This document shows, one piece after another, positions 48,101-54,205 of a stretch of DNA of 64,000 nucleotides. This DNA comes from Limnomonas spitsbergensis (lineage: Eukaryota; Chlorophyta; Chlorophyceae; Chlamydomonadales), in contig JAYJMM010000019.1 of NCBI GenBank assembly GCA_037349105.1, forward strand, positions 1 to 64,000, given 5' to 3'. How positions within the stretch are numbered: the stretch's first letter is position 1; the number at the start of each line of letters is the position of its first letter. A model generated the notes under the pieces. The model saw only the letters and a list, made by a program, of their open reading frames with translations, was not told the origin of the DNA and made no database searches. The position numbers were made by a program, and so were the translations under genes.

Positions 48101-48507
48101 TGGTCCAGGGGGTCCCGTTTGTGTGGGGGCCAGAGCAGTCGCAGGCGTTCCAGTTGATTAAGACAGAGATGTGCGAGGGCGGGAGAGTCCTGCGCATACC
48201 AGATTACAGTGGGACAGGACCAGACGGCAAGGGGCCGCCAAGGCCGTTCTTATTGTACACAGATTTCTCTAAGCAAGGCATAGGCGCAGTGCTAGGGCAG
48301 TGTGATGACAGCGGGCGGGAGTATATGGTGGCATGCACATCCAGATCCCTGAACAAGAGCGAGAGGAACTATTCCTCGTTCCAGGGGGAGATGCTGGCCG
48401 CAGTGTATGCAGTAGGACATACCGCCACATGCTGTTTGGGTGCAAGGTGCATCTCATCACTGACCATGAGCCGCTCACTTACCTCATGGACAACCAGACG
48501 TTGGTAG
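45145..48507 (+). CDS. pol: ORF3: N-terminal extension, reverse transcriptase and most of RNase H (frameshifted end)
   Basis: Copies element RNA into DNA. The frame opens right after the TAA at 45127 and its first codon choice is GTG 45145. No ATG occurs in the first ~180 codons, so readthrough or fusion to ORF2 is more likely than independent initiation. About 1-520 is charged and unrecognised. About 522-565 (from ATG 46708) carries a signal-peptide or membrane-like hydrophobic run (LQLILVWLMLSVCVPGARA). Reverse transcriptase spans about 649-960, with catalytic Asp817 (KVDLRSG) and FIDD at 880-883, where YxDD is usual. The connection domain is followed by RNase H with Asp1040 (LYTDFSK). After about 48413 the frame is wrong: the RNase H continuation (TDHEPLTYL) lies in another frame, indicating a one-base indel, so the last ~30 codons listed here are not native. 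Confidence 0.88.
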   Translation: MRTLHPLFRGAGEVGIEEELEDLRNQPSRGHGPVGRRGADAEEPAAATDGPVQDEEPEWTLVAFVTFGAAAASWELLEYVDDLGVSALEAEPRGRAEPHAPLDSVSTPPTEDSDSRIPELSDNVSEGPPPLVEITESDEEWHEAGARPSDQDSVTRAEARDAEGNYVPADSGPGPGSPRYGMVGELPQLRRAWMRGVFQEQAAMKERRSRRAAIELGNGITLEEEANQVTAGISLQQAADQRAHRPEEAAADKKSNGRPGYPQIRQPAQTAAQGPWGDPAEYSTGRWVAVLRNFVDQLDVLRRQEMGQQEAGQEASLLFRLKMLPQPDPDPRMGGYSRAVRELQEELTERVSALYTGRAEGTDTQQPSDSRSRQAQTGRGEDLASRVAGAQETIRRSCGQDEPAGASSSKAVQRANHRQERTAQYSTGQIPGAGPERASAIWADTAELQGKNSKKARRRAGKAQRAAADRNRGSRPGMDCPALPLRISQVDLEITWARGQQPPAQSAEPCVQPAEQLPQQPMRKMTACRGLLTCTAIKGILTGTLQLILVWLMLSVCVPGARATGQGVRGGGFTAGQGAFVSGKEAAAKLSSGWLRPQAVSPMGAASRRGACSQQERWHSGNTTGGEELPAEDDPQAAVVIDMFQPGGVVEPPAEYVKTKEGWLLGKHPDFTAEQQESLEQSLRDRQGAFAYSMEDLPGYCGTQGEFTLALEDEVSSCFQKSRDMPPPKAAIFKEKCQPMIEAVIIVKVPQGGPIKFAANSVVAAKKSAETGEWTDHRIAHDMRRLNLRTAKQEFAIPRMETIFQNLGTAKIFSKVDLRSGFMQIPIKVEDQPKTAFWMGPELWMYTKLNFGLRNGPPFFQRMMEEEIARAGLSAFCVAFIDDLLVYSDTPAEHIRHVELMLDMLHNVGLRAHPDKSLFGCATVEYLGHNVSAQGLTPHAAKIAAVMALPEPASVKNIQEVMGFLNFYRCYVPDFSKKAACINALLVQGVPFVWGPEQSQAFQLIKTEMCEGGRVLRIPDYSGTGPDGKGPPRPFLLYTDFSKQGIGAVLGQCDDSGREYMVACTSRSLNKSERNYSSFQGEMLAAVYAVGHTATCCLGARCISSLTMSRSLTSWTTRRW

Positions 48508-49148
48508 GCCAGCACGCTAGGTGGGCTCTCATGCTTCAAGAGCTAGACATTACCATTGTCCACCGCTCAGGAGCATGCCACCAGAATGCAGACATCCCGT
48601 CCAGATCCCCCCTCCCATCCTCAGCCGACCGCACAGGGGCCAGGCTTGATACAGTCGCGCCCGAGCCAGCAGCCAGGGAGGAGGCAAGTGGGAAGCAAGT
48701 AGCTTTGCTCACAGGGTTGGGCAGAGTGAACCAGTGGCATGCAGACCAGATAGTGCGCATGGCGCAGGAGGGCAGAAGGAGAGTACAGATGTTGCGAGCT
48801 GCAGAGGCAGCTTGCGTGACAGCACCGGTGGGGCAGGAGATATCCTCTGCCGCCACTGACGATGATGAACAGGCGCAGCCTGTCAGTACAGCAGAGCAGG
48901 CGTTCAGCAACAGGGAGCGATCCAGGACGATGATCAGTGATGTTCTTGCTGACTTGCCTCGGGTGACGCCCCCTCATTCCCTTGCAGGCCTGGATACAGC
49001 TTGCCTGTCAAGTGGGGCTGTGCGGGCCATGGAGACCGAAGGAGTCGTCCTCTTCGAGCCTTTTGGAGGTATGTGCTCAGGGCTGGAAATGGTACTCAGG
49101 GCAGGTATCCCAGTAGCCAGTGCAGTACTTGTATGCAGATATCAGTGA
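48414..49148 (+). CDS. pol, shifted frame: RNase H end, linker and methyltransferase motif I
   Basis: Continuation of pol one base out of frame with ORF3. It begins with the rest of RNase H (YRHMLFGC, TDHEPLTYLMDN, HRSGACHQNADIPSR). A ~170-aa low-complexity linker follows. It then enters the S-adenosylmethionine-binding motif I of a cytosine-5 methyltransferase, LFEPFGGMCSGLEMVLRAGI (about 49053-49112), which corresponds to the DLFxGxGG glycine loop of the family. The frame ends at TGA 49146. The downstream motifs continue one frame over from about 49115, so a second single-base indel splits the methyltransferase between motifs I and II. Neither indel is in a homopolymer. They may be genuine decay or assembly errors; the near-identical LTRs make errors worth checking. 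Confidence 0.75.
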   Translation, partial: RTYRHMLFGCKVHLITDHEPLTYLMDNQTLVGQHARWALMLQELDITIVHRSGACHQNADIPSRSPLPSSADRTGARLDTVAPEPAAREEASGKQVALLTGLGRVNQWHADQIVRMAQEGRRRVQMLRAAEAACVTAPVGQEISSAATDDDEQAQPVSTAEQAFSNRERSRTMISDVLADLPRVTPPHSLAGLDTACLSSGAVRAMETEGVVLFEPFGGMCSGLEMVLRAGIPVASAVLVCRYQ

Positions 49149-50328
49149 GGAAGTCAGAGAGATCGCAGGGGGTCGCCTGTTGCAGTTGCACAAGAGATTC
49201 CCCCAGTTGCTTCCGGTCAGAGCGTTTGATAAGGCTTTCAGAGCGTTGCCGCAAGATGTGTATGCCATTACGGCAGAACACCTCAAGGAGGCGGGTGCCC
49301 AGGAGGGGCGCCCGTGGTTCATGGTAGCAGGCTGGGAGTGCCAGGACCTTTCGTCAGCTGGCAAGGGGCGGGGGCTCGCGGGAGAGAGAAGCAAGTCTTT
49401 CTTCCCGTTAGTCAAGGTGTTGGGTACTCTGCAGTTCCTGCAGGGACCTAGGCCGCCAGCGTACCTGATTGAGAATGTAGCAATGCAATTGAATCAGAAG
49501 AGTGAGAAGGCCAGTGTTGAGGCTTTTCAGGAAGTGTGCAGGATTCTAGGGACACCGGCGTTGTTTGACGCAGCGCAGGTGGGGTCTTACGCCCACCGCA
49601 CCCGCAACTATTGGGGGAATATTGCCCCCGCAGCAGATATTGAATTTGTGATTCGTGCGTCGACCAGACCCCACGAGGTGATTGTAGACGACATTCTGGA
49701 CAAGGGCAGCAAGGCCCAGGTAGTATCATGTCCGGACAATGGGGGGTACCGCATCAATGTCACAGGGCAACCCAGGAAGGTGCTGCCGTGTTTGATGGCC
49801 ACGCCCTCATCATATGCTTTCCGGAACGGGCAAAATGGGATGGTGTACAGGCCCATGGGGGACTTGCAGGAGCCCAACGCAAACGAGCGTGAGCGCGCCA
49901 TGGGGTACGCTGTGGGGTCCACATTGCCGCGCCCAGACTTCCCAGAGGCAGCCAGACGGGCAGCCTTGGGCAGGTGCATGGATTCATGGGCACTCAGTGC
50001 ATGGCTCAATGTGGCACTCGAGTGTGCTAAGATCATGCCAGCAGAATTGACGCGCAGGGCAAAGCTGCCAGGCCAGGACAGGGACCCAGTGCTGGGGGCG
50101 ACTTTAATGTCCAGCCACTATGCCCTTGCTACTGCAGGAAACGCGTGCTCTGGCAGCGGGGAAGCGGCCGCGTCATACAGACAGTGCCTGGGAGAATCGG
50201 CCGCGGCAGACTGGGCCGACGCGGCACAGGAACCAGGTGGGAACGCGTCTGAGGCACAAGTTGAGGTTGCAATCAGAGTAACCAGGGAAATAGAGAGTGA
50301 GAAGGACCAGCCAGGTTGTCCTGCATGA
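49120..50328 (+). CDS. cytosine-5 DNA methyltransferase domain within pol
   Basis: C5-cytosine methyltransferase catalytic region, expected to transfer a methyl group from S-adenosylmethionine to DNA cytosines. Motifs in order: II (YADISEEVRE) from the first residues; IV GWECQDLSSAGKGRGL with candidate nucleophile Cys74 (family form is PCQ, here ECQ); VI YLIENV with Glu118; VIII SYAHRTRNYWGN (about 156-167, the RxR signature); a target-recognition stretch; then late motifs ERERAMGY and RRAALGRCMDSW, like the usual LGN segment. Motif I sits in the preceding frame. Length and motif order fit a whole catalytic domain with no separate regulatory domains. It lies between RNase H and integrase and ends at TGA 50326, with the integrase in the same frame. 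The motif style (QDLS, AGKGRGL, GERS) looks more like bacterial/phage enzymes than DNMT1 or DNMT3. Confidence 0.85.
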   Translation: MQYLYADISEEVREIAGGRLLQLHKRFPQLLPVRAFDKAFRALPQDVYAITAEHLKEAGAQEGRPWFMVAGWECQDLSSAGKGRGLAGERSKSFFPLVKVLGTLQFLQGPRPPAYLIENVAMQLNQKSEKASVEAFQEVCRILGTPALFDAAQVGSYAHRTRNYWGNIAPAADIEFVIRASTRPHEVIVDDILDKGSKAQVVSCPDNGGYRINVTGQPRKVLPCLMATPSSYAFRNGQNGMVYRPMGDLQEPNANERERAMGYAVGSTLPRPDFPEAARRAALGRCMDSWALSAWLNVALECAKIMPAELTRRAKLPGQDRDPVLGATLMSSHYALATAGNACSGSGEAAASYRQCLGESAAADWADAAQEPGGNASEAQVEVAIRVTREIESEKDQPGCPA

Positions 50329-52149
50329 CCGTCGGCTAGGGTTGATGTGTGGGCAGATGAGCCCGTCTTGAGGTTTCTCCGTGAAAAGACTTATGTCCAG
50401 GGAACAGAGCTAGGAGAACAGACTAGAATACAGCGCAGAGCAGCGCCATTCCAGTGGGAATCAGAGAGGGGAGGAGTCCTGATGAGACTCATGCCTGATG
50501 GTAGACGTTGTGTGGTGCCCAGGCCAGAAGACAGGCTAGCAGTGATCCAGACAGCGCATGCAGGTACGGGCCATTTCGGCAGCCACCGCACGGCTTTCAT
50601 GGTCATGCAGCAGCATTGGTGGCGGGGGCTTCGAGCAGCAGTCAAGAAGGCGGTGCAGGAATGCGGTGTGTGTGACAGGGCCAGGGCATCCACGTTCAAT
50701 CACATACAGCCCAACCTGCACCCGCTACCCATTGAGGGGTTGTTTTTCCGGTGGGGAGTGGACCTGTGTGGTCCATTCACGACCACTTCCAGGGGAAATC
50801 GGTTTGTGATGGTGTGTGTGGAGCATTACTCCAAATGGGTGGAGTTAATCCCCATTCCAAGCAAGGCGTCTGATGTGACGGCCTTGGCATTCTTTCAAAA
50901 TGTTGTTGCACGATTCGGGGGATGCGCAGAGGTGGTGACAGACCAGGGAACAGAGTTCCAGGGTGAATTTCAGGACATGTTGTTGGACTGCTTCATTGAC
51001 CATCGCACCACTTCTGCCAACCACCCCCAGGCAGACGGGCTTTCCGAGAGGGCTGTCCAGACCCTCAAGGCAGGCCTGCGCAAGTGCTGCGAGGAGGGCA
51101 GCAGCGACGAGTCCTGGGACAAGATGGTGCCCTGGGTAGCCCTTGGCTTCCGATGCTCGCCGCAGCAGGCCACACGCATGGCGCCGTACGAGGTGCTGTT
51201 CGGACAGAGACCCACCTTCCCCTCCAGAGTGGGAGCGGACCTCTGGAGCACAGCCAAGGTGGCAACGGCAGAGGAGGCAGCAGACCTGCTTTTGGCCAGA
51301 GTGGCCAGGATCAAAGAGGCACTGCCAGTCGCGGGTGAGCATCTAAAAATTGCGCAGCACCGCGACAAGCTGCGATATGCACGCATTCGTGGGGGAGGGT
51401 ATGTCCCCCAGGTCAGGCGTTTTGCAGAGGGAGATTACGTGTATGTGAAGTATTCGTCAGAGCGACGCAGCCTCGATCCCAAGGCCAGGCCTGAGATCCT
51501 CAGGGTAAAAACACTGGGGGCGACGGGAACTTTGGTGCTGGAAGGGGCAGATGGCCTCACAGTTACAGAGAATGCAGTCAATTGTTCTCCATGCCACTTG
51601 CCCAACCTCAGGGGAGTGGTTGATTTCAGTGGAACCAGACCCAATAACAGCCTGTCATGCGAGGTGTGCCAGCTGCCCGATCGCGGAGAGGTGATGCTTT
51701 TGTGTGATGCCTGCAATACAGGTTGGCACATGGACTGCTTGGTACCAGTACTCGAGGAGGTGCCTGAGGGCGAGTGGTTGTGCCCACACTGCAAGCCGGA
51801 AGACAAGGGAGCTGGGCCCGCTGCAGTAGCAGGGCCCCCCACAGAGGAGCGCAGTTTACATGTCCAGGGGCGACCGAGCCCAGCGGCCAGAGCGGCTGCC
51901 AGGACAGCCCAGGAGGCCGACGTCATGGACAGGCCTGAGGTGGAAGTCATGGCCACCAACCCAGCAACAAGGCAAATGGAGCGGGGCATCGCAAGACCAA
52001 TGGCGAACGGGTTGTATGACATCTCGTACACCACTGGCCGGGGAGAGGCCAATGTCACCCCGAGAGCAGTTACAAGAAGGGCCAAGGTGGCCAAAGAAGC
52101 AGCAAGGGAGGAAGAGGAGTCAGCCCTCGAGGATTTTACCGGGACCTGA
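50329..52149 (+). CDS. integrase with C-terminal PHD finger
   Basis: Inserts the element DNA into the host genome. It is in the frame of the methyltransferase after one TGA. The first start-like codon is GTG 50347 and the first ATG is near 50480, so readthrough or a mutated sense codon is likely. Numbering from 50347: HHCC zinc module His71, His76, Cys106, Cys109; RNase H-like core with Asp139 (GVDLCGPF), Asp199 (VTDQGTEF) and Glu234 (DGLSERAV), giving 34 residues between the last two. A small beta-rich region (about 340-420) matches the gypsy integrase tail. A PHD finger follows, Cys4-His-Cys3: Cys438, 441, 453, 456, His461, Cys464, 479, 482. PHD fingers read histone H3 tails, so a role in insertion-site choice is plausible. 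The last ~110 residues are low complexity. There is no chromodomain. Confidence 0.88.
   Translation, partial: PSARVDVWADEPVLRFLREKTYVQGTELGEQTRIQRRAAPFQWESERGGVLMRLMPDGRRCVVPRPEDRLAVIQTAHAGTGHFGSHRTAFMVMQQHWWRGLRAAVKKAVQECGVCDRARASTFNHIQPNLHPLPIEGLFFRWGVDLCGPFTTTSRGNRFVMVCVEHYSKWVELIPIPSKASDVTALAFFQNVVARFGGCAEVVTDQGTEFQGEFQDMLLDCFIDHRTTSANHPQADGLSERAVQTLKAGLRKCCEEGSSDESWDKMVPWVALGFRCSPQQATRMAPYEVLFGQRPTFPSRVGADLWSTAKVATAEEAADLLLARVARIKEALPVAGEHLKIAQHRDKLRYARIRGGGYVPQVRRFAEGDYVYVKYSSERRSLDPKARPEILRVKTLGATGTLVLEGADGLTVTENAVNCSPCHLPNLRGVVDFSGTRPNNSLSCEVCQLPDRGEVMLLCDACNTGWHMDCLVPVLEEVPEGEWLCPHCKPEDKGAGPAAVAGPPTEERSLHVQGRPSPAARAAARTAQEADVMDRPEVEVMATNPATRQMERGIARPMANGLYDISYTTGRGEANVTPRAVTRRAKVAKEAAREEEESALEDFTGT
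51658..51795 (+). other. PHD finger domain
   Basis: Residues ~438-483 of the integrase ORF. The motifs CEVC, LLCDACNTGWHMDC and WLCPHC give complete Cys4-His-Cys3 spacing, including the conserved Trp two residues before the last Cys pair. LLCDAC and GWHMDC are the most typical parts of the family. An acidic patch on the finger (CDAC with EVPEGEW) is usual for H3 readers; ligand specificity cannot be read from sequence. Confidence 0.9.
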
Positions 52150-52881
52150 AGCCTGGAGCGGCAGGGCCGCTGAGCACGTGACGTCACCCACGCCGTAGCT
52201 GGCAAGGAGCGGGCAGGCACCTACAGAGCAGAAATGCAGACGCAGTGCGGCTTGTCCTAGTACCCAGTAGGCAGCGGGCCGGCAGCCAGCGGACCGAAAA
52301 CGGAAGATGCAGGAGTAGAGTTACGGCAGCTTAATGAAAATTTGTTCCTCAAATACCGTGGCAGCAAGGCTACAGTAGTACATAAGTTATGAAAATGATG
52401 AGCGAGGAGAATTAGTCAACTCGAGCAATTCTAGCACAGCAGGGGGCAGATCACGCTGCTACGGCGCACATTTTCTGTGGCCTTTAAAGACCAGGCGGCT
52501 ATGGCGCAGTGGGGCGAGAGCAGCGGTTGTTCTTAGCTTGACCTGATAACTTTGAAATTTCACTGTTTGCTAGCCAGTAGTGGGCTGAACAGCTTGAGTT
52601 TGTAGGGTTCTGCGCATTGCGCTTCAGCTGAAACTCGGTTGATTTTTTTTTATTTTCCTGATTGCAGAATGCCTGAACCAGGCAGATTCGTAGAAGGCCT
52701 GAACCAGGCAGATTCGTAGAATGCCGGAACCAGGCAGATTGGTAAAAGGCCAGAACCTGGCATATTTGCTGATGATGATTTGAGCTTGTACGTACATATT
52801 TTTCCAGAAGTTTATTTCAGTACCACCCCTTTTTCCGGCTCCCCGCGCATGCCTGGAGGGCTTAACGCTGGGGAGCGGGGG
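52150..52881 (+). other. 3' untranslated region of the giant element
   Basis: About 730 bp between the pol stop (TGA 52147) and the 3' LTR. It contains no ORF of interest, a T-rich tract (52642-52656), the four-copy 26-bp repeat at 52668-52768, and a G-rich stretch just before the LTR. Confidence 0.7.
52668..52768 (+). repeat. 26-bp tandem repeat with internal hairpin, four copies
   Basis: Units of the form AATGCCTGAACCAGGCAGAT plus TCGTAG, the last one degenerate. Each holds GCCTG-AAC-CAGGC, a 5-bp stem with a 3-base loop, so the RNA could form four short hairpins in a row upstream of the 3' LTR. Confidence 0.85.
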
Positions 52882-52884
52882 GCG
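52868..52884 (+). promoter_or_regulatory. candidate polypurine tract
   Basis: The G-rich run GCTGGGGAGCGGGGGGC directly abuts the 3' LTR start, where the plus-strand primer of an LTR element is expected. One or two pyrimidines interrupt it, so the call is tentative. Confidence 0.5.
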
Positions 52885-53746
52885 AGTAAAGTAGTAGGGG
52901 CGGTACCCACGAGACGGAGACTTCCAGGCAGAGATATCCAGTTAGGGACTTCCAGATACAGTTATCTTGTTGACACACTCTTGTCTGAAGTACAAGGAGC
53001 ATGAGTGTACGGTGATGTACCGTGTTTGTGAGTAGAGGACACCTCTCTAAGGTGTCCTGACCGGAGTTTACGGTATTTACCATATTGGCACGTTTACTGC
53101 TTTATGGTGCGACAGCTGTCACAGTATATTACCGTATACGTGACAGAACCGTTTAGACCGCAGTTAGCGGCCGCGGAGCCTCCGCAGCTTATCTGCGGAG
53201 TCTCCGGATTTGAGCTGAGACCTAGAAACCCGCTTACGCAGGATTAGTTTGACAGGTTCTACCGTACTCTGAACTGGGCTTGCCGGGTCCCTGTATCCCG
53301 GCAATTGCCTTGGCTAGTTACTTCGTCCCTTTCTAAAGGACAGACCTCTATTTGTAACAAGCACCGGCAGTCTTTGAGACCAGCAGCTTCCATATAAGTC
53401 AGTACCTTAACTCGAGTCAAGCCTAGCTCAGCCTCCGCTGATCTAGCTGGAGACAAGTACCCCAGTAAGAGAACCGAGACTCTGCAGAAGAAGAAGTACG
53501 CAGCCTCGTCCCGTCCGTCTCTCCGCGTGTTACGCGGTAAGTGTCCTTAACATAGCCCTGCTGGATCGCGACCAGACGGCCAGAAGGCCTATGCCCCCAA
53601 AGTCAGTTGCTATATATACACAATTCCACCTAGCTGCTTAACTCGAAGAGCACTCGCAGCCAGTGAGTAGTCACTGAGCCTGCCCGTAGGCGTCCGTCAC
53701 TGCAGTGAGGAAAGAAGTCCGCCACGGACCTGAAGCGCACCTCGCG
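52882..53746 (+). repeat. 3' LTR of the giant element
   Basis: About 865 bp. Its first 233 bp (52882-53114) recur at 53744-53976 and its last 498 bp (53249-53746) recur as the truncated 5' LTR. Borders are GCGAGTAAAG at the start and CACCTCGCG at the end, with a 3-base ambiguity because GCG occurs at both. The ends are not the usual TG...CA. The start is inferred from the tandem junction with the next partial copy. Confidence 0.8.
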
Positions 53747-53976
53747 AGTAAAGTAGTAGGGGCGGTACCCACGAGACGGAGACTTCCAGGCAGAGATATC
53801 CAGTTAGGGACTTCCAGATACAGTTATCTTGTTGACACACTCTTGTCTGAAGTACAAGGAGCATGAGTGTACGGTGATGTACCGTGTTTGTGAGTAGAGG
53901 ACACCTCTCTAAGGTGTCCTGACCGGAGTTTACGGTATTTACCATATTGGCACGTTTACTGCTTTATGGTGCGACA
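53747..53976 (+). repeat. partial second LTR, tandem with the 3' LTR
   Basis: Repeats the first ~230 bp of the LTR (compare 52885-53114) with no difference I can see, immediately after the 3' LTR end. It is cut off at GGTGCGACA, where the mariner-associated repeat begins. It looks like an LTR-LTR junction from a tandem insertion or recombination, later truncated. Confidence 0.8.
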
Positions 53977-54205
53977 AGGCCCCTCAGCATGGCCAAGTTA
54001 TCTCAAAACATACATTTATTGGAGTTGGTGATTCTGTCAAGTGGACTCCTTAAGCCCATTGTGTTTGCGTTTGATTATCTCAAGGGACAGTTGGTGCCTA
54101 CCAGTATTAGTGCATTGCTAGCAATCAGGTTAGAGCACAGTCAATGTGTAACTGATATCAAGTCATGACCTAACCTCCTTGCACTGCTGGGCCTGTCCAC
54201 GTTTT
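53977..54205. repeat. repeat flanking mariner copy 1
   Basis: 229 bp starting AGGCCCCTCAGCATGGCC, also present at 56431-56659. It lies outside the mariner inverted repeats, so the mariner copies were duplicated as part of a larger repeat. A short + strand ORF inside (53947-54168) has no recognisable content. Confidence 0.8.

Larger units (their letters stand above)
35397..53746 (+). mobile_element. giant Ty3/gypsy-type LTR retrotransposon carrying a DNA methyltransferase
   Basis: Element of ~18.3 kb bounded by LTR sequence. The 5' LTR survives only as its last 498 bp; the 3' LTR is ~865 bp. Internal order on the + strand: leader, Gag with zinc knuckle, protease plus second zinc knuckle plus unknown domain, reverse transcriptase, RNase H, cytosine-5 methyltransferase, integrase, PHD finger, 3' untranslated region, purine-rich tract. 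RT before integrase is the Ty3/gypsy order. The shared LTR segments differ at one position that I can see (T/C near 35647 and 53499), so the insertion is recent. It is nonetheless broken by two pol frameshifts, and several ORFs are separated by single in-frame stops. It is two to three times longer than ordinary gypsy elements. Confidence 0.9.

Noticed and set aside
48333..48413. First 27 codons of the 48333-49148 frame as the start of a separate gene
   Set aside because: This stretch is out of frame with RNase H. Homology begins only at about 48414, so the frame is a pol continuation after an indel, not a new gene.
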